DNA of 64,000 bases from the NCBI RefSeq assembly GCF_036417845.1, contig NC_089980.1, positions 133,078,516 through 133,142,515 on the forward strand. Direction: 5' to 3'. Positions 38,238 through 52,404 of the stretch are shown piece by piece. Within the stretch, counting starts at the first letter, position 1. Each line of letters starts with the position of its first letter. The position numbers and the translations under genes were made by a program. The notes under the pieces were generated by a model. The model was not told where the DNA came from and searched no databases. It saw nothing but the letters and a program-made list of their open reading frames with translations. The DNA comes from Apteryx mantelli. Lineage: Eukaryota; Chordata; Aves; Apterygiformes; Apterygidae.

Positions 38238-39677
38238 AAAAGGACTATAGAACTGGTTAGACTGGAACATAGACAGGAATTGGTTTGTCAGAGATCAAGA
38301 CTGCGAAGTGATTTGTTAGTGTCTGGAGATGATGTAGGGAGTCTCTAGCAGTGGCTTTATTCCTTTCCTCTTGGGTGCTGGTTGAAGGCCAGAGGGCTGG
38401 GCAGTCCTCTGCCCTAACTGGCAGCACAAATCGGGAAGGACTTGGCAGACCTTGGAGGAAAGTTAATTTGACACCAGTTACAACTTTGGTTTCTCTTTAT
38501 TCAGGCAGCACTGGTATATTAGCTCTGGATAGATAGCTATGCTCAGGTGATTGTTTAGCCAGCAAATTTCCCAATTTTTTGTTGATTCTTTAGCTGCTTT
38601 ATATATGTGCCAGTAATTCATATCTTATATATCAAACATGATTCCACCTGTTACGATTCTGTTATATATTCTTACTCTTTCTGCTACCTTCACTACAGGT
38701 TTTAAAAACAGGGCTATATAGTGAAATAGCCTTCAGATATCTCTTTCTGCCTTTTTTTTTTCCCCTTACACGTAGCTATTCAAGCCTGTCAGTATTGCTT
38801 CCATCAACCCATTTAGTTGTTATTAGTTGTACAACTTCTGTTCTTCATATCAATTGACACACAAATATTTGTACCTGCACCTACAAGATAAATCATCCAA
38901 ATTACATGTTAAGTGGAAATCCTCAGTGCGTTCTTTGCAATCCATGTTATGTAAAGAAAGCATAACTGAGCGATTACAGACCTGTTTGGGGCTTGAGATC
39001 CAAACTGTGTTCGCAGGTTTATTTCTCTGCCCTGACCAGGTCGCTTCATCTGCGTATCAGAGGGTTCTGTTGTTATTCCAGCTGGTATAGCAGGGGTTGT
39101 TGTCAGAATAAATACAGCATGAAGATTACTCAAGGCGCTTGCATACCTTGCTATTACAGGTAGTCACTGACCATTCCCTTAAGTGTGTCTGTGGGGAGCC
39201 TGTGTGTACTGACTGTACAGACATTTTCCTTCTGAACAGGATGAAGGGTAGCCCTTGTGGGCCTGGACAGTGATGCATGTTGATACTGTTGCATTAAGGA
39301 AATTGGAATCTGATCCATGTTTATGTGTATTTGTTGTCTTATTTGGCAAGGTGCCACTGAAGTATATAGGATTACTTGGAAAGCAAGGTACTGCCTAAGA
39401 TGGATAAGGTGTCAGTCTGGCTTGAATGATCCTATCTGAAATATCTTGTGTCATTAACACTAACACAAACTATGCAGTAGTAAATGGTTTATTTAAAGTT
39501 CTAGTGTGTTTTGAGCAAAAGAGAAAGCTAGAGTACCTTTGTTTTGTTGCTGGTAGCCCAGCCTTTGTAAGGAGACTATTTGTACAGTATTTGAAATGAC
39601 TCTGTAAAATGCTCTGGTTTTGATTATTTCTGTATTTCCTGTTTCCAACATAAGAACTCTTCACTTGATCGTTAGAG

Positions 39678-39734
39678 AGTGTGTGTGTGTGTGTGGGGGG
39701 AAGTGGTATTCTGAGCTTAGCCCCCCTCCCCCCC
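39678..39734 (+). repeat. (GT)n, G run and C-rich tract
   Basis: About nine GT units run into six G. A C-rich stretch (CCCCCCTCCCCCCCC) lies about 25 bases further on. Confidence 0.85.
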
Positions 39735-40944
39735 CTTGCTCTTTACCCAGTTTGAATGGAGAATAAGAATACAAACTTGTTTTCAAGGTCCTCCAAATAA
39801 ACACAGAAATAGCTATCAGAGCTAACTGGTAACTCTAATGTCACTGTCCGCAGTCATGTATCTAATATGTAAAGATAGTTACATATATGAATGGAATGAA
39901 AAGAATTGTTTCCTGAAACATTTTAATACACCAGTCATCTAAAACGTCGAATATAAGCCTTGCAAACAGAAAGACTGGTTTCTTTGAGTGTTGTTAACAC
40001 TGATGCTTGAATTTTACTTACCTGTGTCAGAAGACAGTAAATTCTACCTTTTTTTAATTCCCTCCGTTGCATACTTGTTTAACCCTAGTGCAGAGTGATG
40101 TAAAAGATATCTAGATTAGTATATGGTTTTGGATATATTCATTTCACATAGATACTGTAGAGAAACTGTTTTCATAAATTCATTCAGTTTTGCACCTCAG
40201 CCCAGAACAAAACCTGAATTCCAGTCAGGGGTATTGCTGATCCATAGGCACTGCACTACCTTTCTACACAAGCGTTTCCTCCTTCAAAAAGAAGAATGCA
40301 AGTTCTTGATGTCAGGTTCGTTCTTTTGCAGTTCATGTGATGTGATTTGCGGTTACTTTGGGGAAAAATGCTTCTGCTTTCATAACTGACTAGTGAGGGC
40401 TAGATTTGATCCCCGTGTTCATACTGAACGATGCCTTTCTCCAGTAGCAGTTGTTTGTTCTGTGAAGTTTAGAAGTTAGTGTTTCATAGTTGATCTCGGA
40501 TGAAAAGAGACTTCATCTGTTGACATTAAGACCTTTCTTGGAGAAAGGTATTGCATATATGAATCAAGTTAGGAGGGGAAGCAAAACTATGATTTTGCTG
40601 TTGTGCATAGCTCTCTAGTAGGTACTCACTGGAATATTATTTCTGTTGTAAAATTCATAGTCCTTCATTAATTTAGAAACAAACTTACAGTGTTTGCATC
40701 AAAGAACTGGCTATTGGTGAATCTTATCTCTTTATATTCTCAACTTAAATAATTACTGCAGTGCTTACTTCTCTTCCTTTAAATGCCCTCTTAGCATATT
40801 AAATGGGAGTTTTATCCATAGAAAAACTTTCTGATAATTTAGCAGCTGGAAAGTTAAGAATGCAAAGGCAACGTCTTCTTTCTATGTTCCGATGATTTCA
40901 TTGTTTAACTTGGTGATTCACCTTCCTTATCTCCTGCTTACACT

Positions 40945-41045
40945 GAATTATAAGCTCTTTGGGACTGTGATTCTTGTTAGTACAGCACCTAATGCAATGT
41001 ACTAGACCCTAGAGGGATAATTACGACCAAAATTAATGATAAAAC
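40945..41045 (+). repeat. Ancient dispersed repeat, copy B
   Basis: Contains AAGCTCTTTGGGACTGTG and then an 18-base core at 40981-40998 that matches copy A at 6942-6959. From memory the two-part arrangement follows a repeat common in reptile genomes. Neither copy has clear ends. Confidence 0.5.
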
Positions 41046-42224
41046 CTAGTGATGCCGGGAACTTTAGTATATTTGTAGATATGACTCACATCTCTCTATT
41101 GGTATAATATCTTAAGTGATCTTGGTAATACTGTTTCGTATTTATACCACTTTGACCTTTTGATGAATGCAAAGTCAGACCTTCTAATTACAAAGTTACT
41201 GTTTTAGGTAGTATTTAAGAATGGTTTTACTGTGTTTGTAGTAGGAATTACCTTAATATATTTACATAAACTGAGTGCTAAAAATACTATTTATTTCCAT
41301 TTTGAGTATAAAAGGGCAGATGATAAAATCTTCCAGTTTGATATTTTTTTTATTCTGCTTTTCTTCTGAGTGTGTTGCATGTATTTGCATACTTGCAAAA
41401 AAAAAATTGATGTGGAAAGCAGCTGCAGTTTTCTTGGGCTAGCAGAAAAGTCAGGTAAATTTAAGCAAGCCAGTAGAAAGCCTACTTGCTAGATTTCCAG
41501 CAAACCAGTTACTGGAGCTGTCTAGGTTATTAAAATTGAGCGCAAGAGACTTGGACAAGCGTAAAGCAGTGCAGTAGTGATGCCATTCAACATCTTTTAG
41601 GTAGAGAAACAACTCCTTACTGCAAAAGTGATTGTTTTGTTCTCAAACCAGTTCACTATCATTGGAATTGGACCCTATATGCACCATTATTTCTGTTGAT
41701 AGTCCTGGATTAGGCTGTAGGTCAACTAGACAAAAAGATCGCTGTGTATACTCAAAAGCATCTGTGATGAGATACTGGATAGTTCAAAGTTTGGGTAAAT
41801 ACAATGAGGTATTTAAATGTACTTAGAGTGATATTTAAATGGTAGTCAATGAGTCAGCTTGATAGAAAATTGTCAGACAAAACAAGAGTCTTTTCTAAGC
41901 TCTCAGCAATATAAAGTATATTGTATTACTGACATTTTTGAAAAAACCTCAGAAGTTGAATTCTCAAGTCTCCAACAAGCAAACCTCCCTGTTTTTTCTT
42001 ATGTAAACCATAATAATTAAGAAACAATAATGAGAAGGTCTGAAACACTAATAAACTCCTTTCTGAGTCTGAGATTAGTAGCAAGTGTCTGTTTACCTGA
42101 GCAGAATGGCAGGCGTTGTACTTGGTGCATCCATTCAGTTTAGTATAGGCTTTGTTCTCCCAGGAGTGTTCCCCAAATTGTTATCACTGCTGTCCTGAGC
42201 GTTAAGTTCCTGCACTGTGTTTTC

Positions 42225-43345
42225 ACAGAGCCATAGAAATGTTGGTTGGAAGGAAGGAGTCTCTGGAGGTCATCTGGTCCAGTCTCTTGCTCAAAGTGGG
42301 ACTGTTGCCAAGCTAGATCAGGTCAGCTGTGACTTTCCAGCAAGTTCTTGAAAAATCCATGAAATTCTGTAAGCTCTCTGGATACGTGGTGCCTATGCTG
42401 CATTACCCTTCAAGTCAAGAAATTTTTTCGTAGTGTCCGATCTGGACCTTCCAAGTTGCAATTTAGGGCATCACTCCGTATTTTATTATCTGCCACTACC
42501 AGGAAGAGTTTGACTCCATAGCCTTTGTAACTGCTCTTAAAGTAGTTATAGGCTGCTACTACATCACCTCCAGTCTCCTCTTTGCCAAGCTAAAAAAGCC
42601 CAGCTACCTCAAGCTCTCTTTGTAGGTCACGTGCCCCTGACCGTCTTGGTGGTTCTCCACTGGCTCTTCCCCAGTTTCTCAATAACAGGGAACTTCGACC
42701 GTGGGGTGTCAGAACTGGACGTAGTAGCCCAGGTACAGCCTTGCTAGCCATGAGAAGTGGCGGTTTATAACCTCTCTCAATCTGCTGGCCACACTTCTCA
42801 GAATTTAACCCGTAGTGTGGTTTGCCTTCTTCACAATGGTAGCTCAATTCAACCCAGCATCTGGGACCTTTTCATCAGGACTCCTGCTCAGTCAGTGGGT
42901 TCCCAGCCTGTACTGCTGCAAGGGCCTATCCTGCCCCCAGTGCAGAGCTTTGAACTTCTGCTTGTTGAACTACCTGAGGCTTCTGCTGGCCCAACCCTCA
43001 CACTTCTTAAGGTCCCTCTGTTTGCTGTTAGGCATGTGAGAACCCTCCTCCATCCCCCAAATTAGTATCATCAGCAAATTTGCTGAAAGTGCATTTTGTC
43101 TCATTGGCCAGATTGCTTAGGAGGGTACTGAACAATATCCATCCTGCTATTGACCCTTGGGATATTCTGCTTATTACTGATTGCCAAATGGATGTTGAGC
43201 ACTTGATTAGTACCCTCCCAGCCTTTCAGTCCAGCCAGTTTTCAACCCATTTAGCACTCTGTTCATCCAGCCCATGATTCCTCAGTTTAGAAATGAGTTT
43301 GCCTGACAAGGATTTTGATAACTCCTTCACAAAACTCTTTAAGGT
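42225..43345 (-). mobile_element. CR1 LINE, old and decayed, reverse-transcriptase to 3' end
   Basis: On the minus strand this starts near the KAF..TVSH region (about 43340). It passes a degenerate PQG segment around 43160 and the FADD site, still readable as KFADDT near 43064-43085. It then runs through the C-terminal part and ends in the 3' UTR at about 42225-42290 (GACCAGATGACCTCCAGAGAC-like). Many stops and indels break the frame. It is clearly older than the copy at 34860. Confidence 0.85.
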
Positions 43346-45299
43346 GCATATGTAACAGGTGGCATTTGCATTATATTTGATTACTTATTATTAGCATGTT
43401 TTTTATAAATATGTATCTCACACATGCACTGGGTGGGGCTGGGCTACAGAGAGAGCTCAGTTTGCCTTCTGTGAGCTACTGGACTCTGAAACTTGAACTG
43501 CTGGACTGGTGAAGAGTTGTTACCCCTTCCTTGTAATCAGCAGCGCATTAGGAAAGACAAGCTTCCAGAGTGTGAAGGAGGAAAGAAAGGGTGAGAGAAA
43601 AGAAGAAACCTGCAGCACAACAGAGAGGGAAGGAGTTTTGGGAAGAGCTGGAAGCAGAAACACAGACTGCAGACATATTAGAAAGAGGCTTCCCAGGGAA
43701 CTAGGAGACCGTGTGCCGAGTTTGAGTTGATTTGCAAATCTGTTTCATTTTTATTATCTCACTGTGAGCTTTCTCTTTTTTTAAAAAGCTCAACTTCTAG
43801 TTTGTTCTGATAAAACCGGGTTCTAAAGATGAAGGAAGCTTTGATCCATTCAAGATCCCATCGTAACTTGTTTCCTGAATTTTGTTCAAGCTAGAACACT
43901 ATTTTCTCTCCAGCAATGTCAGTCTTTCTGTCCTATTTGCACTCCCACAGACGTCTCAGAACTCATTATTTAATTGCAAGTGTATATTCTTTTGTTGTGC
44001 CATCATTATCTTTTAGCTTGTCTCTTCTTTAAACTATACTTAGTATTCAGCTGAGGATTGCCAAGTGGCATAATACTTTCCATCTCTTTACCTGGAAGTA
44101 TTCTGCTGCTGAAGTCTGGGATTATGTTTGCTCTTTGCAATTGCTAATTATGTTACCAGTGCTGCCAGTCTGTGGTGAACTTACAGGCCTGATGCTGTTT
44201 CTTGATTTTTTTTTTTTCTTTTTTTTCTGTGCTTTGAAGATGACTCTAACTTTAAGCCATTAGTGGTTTCCTGAGTTACGTGCATGTTAGTGCATGGGTT
44301 GTCATTAACATGCCAGATAAAATTGCTAATAATCCAATTTGATAGCAGCTCTGTTAATAGCCTTCCTCCAATCTGATACTTCTCTGTTAGTGCAACCTTC
44401 AGTGCCATCATCTGTTACACCTAGCAGTTCTTACCCCAGTCCCATCTTCTCTGCATTAACAAATGATTCGCTGTCCAGTACTGTATCAGATGCTTTACTG
44501 CACGTGATTTACCATTTATTTATCTGAAATAAACTGTGCTAGAACAAAACCTATTGAAGATTTGCTTCAGAAGCAGGCTTTCTTTAAACTTCTGCTGCAT
44601 TTTTATCTTTTAACTGTATGGATTGTAATGTTCTCTTCCTTCAAACTGTGTTCCAAAAATCTCTTAAGTTTTATAGGATGGACTTGCCTACCACACTTCT
44701 GCCTTAAACAAGAACACTTTGTTTATTCTGGTCTAGGCATCTGGTATTATGCTGTTTTGACACAACCCCAAGTTGGTCAAATTTGAGGTTGACCTATCTT
44801 CCTCTGCCTTTGATTTGAGGTGAGAGTTTCAGAAGATGAGGTTTTTATTAGAACTTGTAAATAATGCACTAGAGTTAGAAAGCATTTAAATAATGAGATC
44901 TGAGAACTAATGCAAGAGACATTAAGCAGTTAGAAAACTTTACTGTGCAAAGACAGAGTATACGAGGGGGAAGACGAGTCTGTTTTTTTTTTTTTCCTCA
45001 TGTCCTTTTTTCCAGTTCAACAATTCTCACTGGTTTCCTGGGTTGCAGCAGATCCTGCGCAGTCACACCTGCCTCCCCGGAAAGGTCTGAGATAAGGGAA
45101 GGAGGGAGCTCACCTTCAGTTCTCCTTCCTCTGCCAGCGTTTACCACTTTGAAAACTGAAACTTCTGCCATGGTTCTGTTTCTGTTCTTTCATTTAAATT
45201 TAAAACTACCTGGATTTCCAATCACTTTATTTGTACGAGCTCTTCTATAGCATTCTTTTAGCTAACGAATTCAGGTTTAATGTAACAGCATCTCTAGCG

Positions 45300-45312
45300 C
45301 CCCCCCCCCCCC
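45300..45312 (+). repeat. C13 homopolymer
   Basis: Thirteen C in an AT-rich setting. Confidence 0.9.
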
Positions 45313-48300
45313 TTATATTTTATGGAAGAGTTTGGCTTTTTCTTAACATAGCCAAAACAAAGGTGCTGCTGTTTATAAAATGCAAGAGCGAGAAAAGAGC
45401 AAGGAAGGGAAAAAAGTGGTCTTAAATTTGCCTGAAAATTAGAAAGTTTCTAACTAATAGAGCATCTAATTTTGGAACAACTTCCCAGTATTAGTAGAGG
45501 GGCCAAAATGATAACTACTTAGCAGATTGAGCTGAATGAAATAATTCTATATATAATATATATAATTTTTCTTTGTTGCTCAGCTCTTGATCTAGAAGTA
45601 GTGCTAAAATAGTGCTTATTCTATATGGGTTATAATCCCTTCTATTTTTTTAAGGGGAAAAGGAACTACTTTTGATTTTGTACACTTAAGTCTTATTTTC
45701 AGAAACCTGCATAGTAATAAAAAATATCAGTAAAAACAAGTATTCATGCTCATTTTAATAAACTGAAGAGTTTATTTAGTAAATTGAAATACAGTAGTTG
45801 TCGCAGTTAAGGAATGTTTCAGAGGCGTTAGAGGAAAAGTCAAAGGCTCAAATTTAGTGTTGTGGAAGAGATTAGTGGGCCATTATAATTAAATCATTTT
45901 TCCAGATGTTAAACAGACATTTAAGAAAGTACCTCCAAACCAGTTAAGACCTTGAAAATTCTCAGTGGCATTATTTTATACTTGGTAAATACTCTGCCTT
46001 CTAGAAAAGGTTTGTCATCCATATGTTCTCAAAGTGCCATGAGATATTTAGTTGGTTTTGAACATTATTTTAGAGTTCTCTGATTAGCTCCACATATAAG
46101 GAGCTTAATCGGAATCTCTTCTGTCTGTTGTCACCCACCTTCTCTTCTCTGTCTTCCCAGCTGGCTGCCTTGTTCCCGTCTTTATGAATGTCCGTTCTTC
46201 TAGTCTCTAGTGGGGACTTATCTTGCTGATAAGATGGGATCAGCGTAGGGCTGTGATTGTGCCCTGCTCCTTTTCCCTGACCGTTGAGCTGCCTGGGTCA
46301 CAGCCCATAGGATGGTGGGACTGTCTTTCAGTGGTTAGTAAGATGCTCTTTAAGCCTTTTATATACAGACTTTCATACTGAGACCATCACTCTTGAGTGG
46401 ATGTGATGCCTTAAAGGCTTCAGTGGCCTTCTCTTAGATCAGTGTAATACAGGACAGGCCTCTGCCCTGTAACAAACTGTATCTTGATACAAGAATTGTA
46501 TCACTGGGGAGTTGGTTCTTTTAAAATCTTCATACTGTATGTGGCCTGGTACATGTCCTTGCAGAATTTTGGCTGCATTCTTTGTATATATAAAATATTG
46601 TGTAAATAGAAACCAGACATTTCAGCATCTTAAAATATTATTGTAAGAACATTGACTGAAACTGGGAATATATAGCTCTTTCACTTGCTCTGTCCAAAAG
46701 ATAAGAAATTGTTTTTGGTCAAATATTAATTCACTTATCTTCAAGGAATGTTTCTTGGCTTGTGACAAGTCTTCGGTTACTTCCTTTTGTCATAGAAAAA
46801 TAAACGTGCTTGAGATGCACTTAGTAATTTAGAGTGGGAATAAATCCTTATTAGCTGCAGAGCATATTCTTTCTGTGAGAATTGGTTGCTATCATTTGAC
46901 ATCACCCTATGTTAGAACAGTCTTTTAAGAGCTAATTTAACAAGATATGACCTTCTATCCTTTCTCTGTTGCATACATTTAGGAGTTTGAATTTGTTGTT
47001 CTTGCTCAAGTTAATGGAAACAGTGCAGGTGCGAGTACTCCTTTCAGAGTAGGTGTTATACCCAAGATGCCTCTTGTTATGTGTTGTAATAGTTGAGCCT
47101 AATTTTATCGCTATAGCCTGAAGAAATTGTAATATAATTGGTGATATTGCAAGTGGAGCAGAATAGAATTCTCTTCATCCATCCTGAGTTGGAAAGATGA
47201 GTAGGAAATTTTGGCTTTAAAAACTCAGTTTATAGCTAAAATGTATGGGCAGTATTTAGAAATTATGTATTAAATTAAAAATTAATTAAATTAATTTGTT
47301 TTTTGTCTTTTTAAGAATGATAAAACTGAACTGCCTTCCTACAGTAAGTCTTGCTTGCGTTGTGCTCACAGAGAGGAAAGCTGCAACACAAATAATAGGT
47401 TCCTCCAGACTAATACAATCTCAAGTTCATATTTTGGGGTAAACATCAGTACTGAAGACCTTACATGAAAGAGCATGGAGTGGAGAGAAGGTGTTTTTTT
47501 AGTGAGACTGCCTCTGTTTTTTCCTCAGCTGTGATCCTGTGCATTTTGTGCAAATTAAGGCTGTAGGGTAGACTCTCAATAGTTCAAAATTGTTGACTTT
47601 TGAGTGCTTCCGCTTAGTTTGCTTTCAGTAATCGGAGAGCCTAGGTTATGTACACACCTGCTAGCTTTTAGAATTTTCCCCTTACATAGAATTATTAAAG
47701 ACCACGTGGCTGTCTGTCCTTTTTGAAGCTGAGGAGAAATTAGTTATAAACGTATCTGGTCCTTGATGTTGCCAAATTACTGTTTACAATTTATATAGCA
47801 AAGCCACAGCATAAATTTTATGATAAAAGCTAGTATTTGGTGGAATATAAACTGACACTTTTCTTATTGAAAATACTTGTTTTAGATGGGAGAGTGCTGT
47901 CTTATCAGGCAGGTAGAACTTCAGTTCTGAAACTGTAGATACTGTATCAGAGCTGTATTCATAAGTTGTCAATTAATTGATTTGTATAGCTAGCCCAGAA
48001 TAGTACATTGAGTTCTGGGTAGCAGATTACCAAAAATAATTAGCAAATTAAAGTTACATCATCAATAAATATGTTCAGAGAATTTTGAAGAGTTGGCTTG
48101 TGAAGAAATATAAAAAGAACTATAAATCTATACTACTAGGTTATGAGATTGAGTAAGGTGTGATAAGGTTGTGAACTACTTTTGGAATGGAGAAGAATTA
48201 GGGGCACAAGTGGTCATAATTAGAAAACCAGAACTGAGTAGCAGGAGAAGTCATGTTGTCCTGCAAGATAATAAGTTTTACTGCAGTCCTGGATAAAAAG

Positions 48301-49338
48301 AGCCCTGTCACTTGATATTTATATGTAGTTTGGACAAAATTACAGAGGAGGGACTGTGCTGTAGAGGGCAATTCTGCAACAGATTAATGGGTCTTTCTCC
48401 TCTTTGACTTGCAGGAGTCAAAGGTAGTGTGCTTTGGGACTGAGGTAATGACTTGGTGGAATTTTAACTTAGCATTTTCTGACTTCTGGTGATTGATTTT
48501 TTTTTTTTTTCCACCTTTGCAATTTTAATGTTTTAACATAGAGTTTAAGAAATTACATTGATTAAACAGGTCCATTAGGCTCTACAAATAATCTTTACCT
48601 TGACTGATACAGTCTGGCTAGTGGGGAGAAAAAAGCAAGAAGTCATAAAAATGGCACGTGTGATAGTGAGTTCAAGCATTCCCTGGAGCACACTTGCCCG
48701 TGTAAACTTGGCCAATAAATGGTCAGACTGGCCTGAATCTGGCTGTGCTAAGTCGTGCTCACTGCTTGCAGGTCCTGGGCAGCGGTAGAGCTCCCCTGCA
48801 GCTGGGACGTTCCCCACAGCCAGGCTGAAGACAGCCTCCTTGTTTTGGAGGTCAGTGGTACCAGCTTGGATGCAAACTCATGTGTGATATTTGGTCTCAA
48901 AACCTGGGAACATAGATAACTACATAAACTTTGAAAAAATTTCAGAATTGAACTGGCATATGCAAAAGTCAAACGAGTTCATAAGCTGGTTCTACCTAAA
49001 TGTAGAACAACGAGAAGACCAAGTTAAGGAACAGCCTGAGGCTGAGACCGTGCCAGCAATTAAGTGTGTTGGAAACAAGAAACTTCACTGAACTTTTAAC
49101 AGTTGCTTCTGGCGTTTCAAGTTCTTACCGGGACTCCTTAGTAAAACTAAACACCTTTAAAATAAGTTTAAAAAACAAAAAAGCTGAAGTAATCTCAGAA
49201 CTGCTGTAGGTTAGTCAGAGCCGACATTTTGGCTCTTTCTGCTACTGCCTTTGAAAAAGGCTCTTGAGAAGTTATTGGCGCCTTTATATGTTTAAGAGGC
49301 TTGAAAAAGGGAGGTGCTGAGGGGTGACATGGATGCCT

Positions 49339-49545
49339 AAAGCCTTGTCTAGACTAACTGGTTGCATCTGCCTTAGGCTCTACTGCACAACAAAAAATTG
49401 CTGGCTCAAGTCCAAGTATGGTTGATACTGGGGCTTGCAACTGGGGAAGATCTGCACTGGTACAAGCAAAGGCTTTGTCTCTGTTGGGTGCTTTTATTGG
49501 TAGCTGTAATTGGGCTGGAATATCTAATGCAGACAAGATCTTCCG
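49339..49545. mobile_element. Short DNA-transposon (MITE) remnant, tentative
   Basis: The left end AAAGCCTTGTCTAGACTA and the reverse complement of the right end share the core CTTGTCT and 12 of 18 positions. Element length would be about 205 bases. The 'aaggccttgtctacacta' start is, from memory, that of DNA-transposon fragments frequent in turtles. The inverted ends are weak and no convincing target-site duplication is visible. Confidence 0.4.
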
Positions 49546-51521
49546 GGGATCTGGATGACTCAGATAAAGTAGTTTATTTTTCTTGAAGGCCGTCAAACCT
49601 ATAATGCGTTAGAATTTTTGTATGGAAATTTCCTTCTACTAGAGATGTTACTTTCAGCAGAAAGTTTTCTTCTGTGTAATTAAGTGAGTTTCAGTACATT
49701 GTTTGTAGCTTCATGTTTCAAGAGGAAGCCGATTTGTTTAAATTTAGAGAAGTTGTTTTGAAATAAGACTTACTTCTTGAAGTAAGAGTATAAAAAACAT
49801 GAACATTTTCTTTTGATTTTAACCTTTGATATTGACCTGAAACAAATACTTTTGCAATTCCATTTCCTGAAAGACATGCAATATCTTGTTTTTCCCCTGA
49901 GCCACAACAAATAACAAAATGAAGTAGCAAATTTTAAATGAGGTGGACAGCAAATGGCTAAATACTTAGTGGCAAATGCAGGAGGTTAATTAATCGAGAT
50001 TACCAGTAGGTCATTCAATGTAAGATATTAATAATTAGCATATCTACAAAAGCATTAGCCTTATAAAAAGTCCAGCTAAAATGGAATTTTTAAAATATAG
50101 CCCAACAACAGACAACTTGTACTGCTGAAAATGTTTGTGTGTCGATTCTGTTAGTGACTTTTGCATAGCATAGATGTAAATGGGGTGGGGAGGGAGATCA
50201 CTCCTGTGCTAGGTTTCCACATGAATACCGCAGCATACAGATATCGAAGGTCTTCCCTGGGTGGGTAGGCAGTTGTGGCATACCAGCAGTTGTCTTTGCG
50301 GTTCATCATTTTTGGAAAGTCCGGTTACTGGAATTTAGTTTCAGTTCCTTTTTCCTTTCATCTTTATTTGGGGTGGGCTTGTATCAAAATGTCTTCCTTA
50401 TATTGGTTCTCTCTTCACTAATGAGCACTTTATAATCCGTAAAAGTATAATTCCTCCCATTAATTATAGAAAAATTACAATTCTTTTCCAGGATTGTGGG
50501 GAGGTTCATTATGTGTAGTCTCTTCAAAATCAATTTTTCATCACTAGCTTGTGTCTTTTTAATGTGGTTGTTATTTAATTACTCTCAATTTAATATTAGC
50601 AATGAATAATAATGCCCTAATTTAGAGAGAGAGACAGTATAAAATGACTAAATGATTTAGACCTGAATTAAATACACATTTTAAAACCATTGTATTGATA
50701 CTTCATGTATGAAGTGATGGATATGGGAACTAGCTCTAATATTTTTAAATTTTTGTATATATTTTTTAATATCTGTTTACAGCTCTATCACACTTTGTGA
50801 AACTACTTAAATATTAATTGTGTAAACTCAGAGTTAAACAGAAGTGTGGAAGATGGTTTCTGCTCCTTTCACGGGCTGGATCCGTGGAAATCGAGTTGCT
50901 GCGTTCTGTCCTCTGCTCTAGTTGGGGAAATGCCTCTGCCCTTGAAGGAAGAGGAATGGGGGGAACTGAATCCTGATTTTTTTACGTCCTCACACAAGAG
51001 ATGGGCTCTTAAAAGGACCCTCGCCGTCTGTCTAGGTTTGTGAAATCATGAAATTGGCCCTGGGGGGAGGGACTCAGATAAAGCTATTTAATGAATTCGT
51101 TTGCAAATATTTTGGGATTAGCTGGATTTTTTTTTCTTTCAACCATTAGATATGTGCTGGAGGATAAAATCTCAACTATTTTAGCAGTGACTATACTTCA
51201 TTTTAGAGCCACTGGAAAAGCATTATATCTCACTTTAGGGTCCCAAATCATTTAATCTCTCTTTGATAGGGATCTTCTGCCTTTAATGAAGAAAAGAATG
51301 GATATTTGTCCATGGTAAATTTTAAGTATCAGCACTTTCTTTCTCTACTGCAGACAAAGAAAAAAACAGAATTAGCAGGAGAAGAAACTATCTGTAAGAA
51401 AATGCAGCAAAATAAATACTGCTTCCAACCTATCCTGAATACTTGGATAAAATAGCAACTACATGAGAAATCTCCTATTCGCCGCTTCTGTCTTTGCTGC
51501 GTGACTGCGTGCTATTTGACA

Positions 51522-51576
51522 GTTTGCTCTTTTTTTTTTTTTCTTTTTTTTCCCTCCCCCTCTCTCCTCTCCTTTG
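51522..51576 (+). repeat. Long pyrimidine tract followed by AG
   Basis: About 55 bases of nearly pure T then C/T, followed by GAAACAG at 51576-51582. It looks like a strong splice acceptor, but no convincing donor or conserved coding segment follows. Confidence 0.7.
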
Positions 51577-52039
51577 AAACAGGCTGCTTTTGCTGGCTTG
51601 GCAGTAAGCACCGTTTTCTCTCAGAACAGCCATTAAATCTCACCTGCGTGTCCTGCGCAGGGCTGCAGTTAGGAGATAAGGCTGGTCCCTCTCACAGCTG
51701 CGAGCATTGGTATTCCGGGCTCTGCTTTCAAGGGCGTTCTGCCTTGGGGAAGCATCTCGGATGACAGGGGAAAACATACAGCCATGTTAAATTATGCTTG
51801 CTAGTCTGAGACAAGTAAAAGTAAATGGAAATGATTTCAAAATACACTTTCAAACCATTAACAGAGTTTATGGATAACTGTAAATCACATTTTTAGGCAG
51901 GGCTATTATAGGCCTGTCCCAAATGGCATCAGCCATTAAGTGATGTCTAGTAATGAAGCATTCCTTTCCTTCTGAGTTTACACTTAAAATCCAAATAAAA
52001 AACAAGGGGTCTGAGCCTTTTTCAATGGCTGCTCCTGCG

Positions 52040-52120
52040 TGTTTTGTCCAAGGTCACATAAGTTATTCTGTCAAGAACTGAATCTGTCTCTGAGTCTTGC
52101 TACTGTGCCCTGTCTGTGAG
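52040..52120 (+). repeat. MIR-like fragment
   Basis: TGTCCAAGGTCACATAAG followed by AAGAACTGAATCTGTCTCTGAGTC matches the MIR core and right-hand order. Short and diverged. Confidence 0.45.
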
Positions 52121-52259
52121 TGTCTGCATCTTCCCAGCATGAACTGAAAAGGCACCTGAGACTTTTGAGCTTCTGAAACATGCTTATAGCTCTCCGAGAT
52201 CATTGGCCTGGTATCCTGTTTTTGTGGCACCTTCTATAGAATTCATGTATGACTAAGTT

Positions 52260-52404
52260 TTTTTTTTTGTTTGCTTTTTTTTTTTTTTTTTAGCATTGCA
52301 AGAGTAAATACGTGCAAGCATTTCACCTCTTCTGCAGTCTTTGGTCATTCTATCATTTTTATTAAATTAAATTATTATTTAATTAATTTTTTATTAAATT
52401 AAAG
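52260..52404 (+). repeat. T-rich and AT-rich low-complexity block
   Basis: Two T runs interrupted by GTTTGC lie at about 52260-52293. The stretch 52358-52404 is made of ATTAAATTAA words with both direct and inverted symmetry. Confidence 0.8.
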
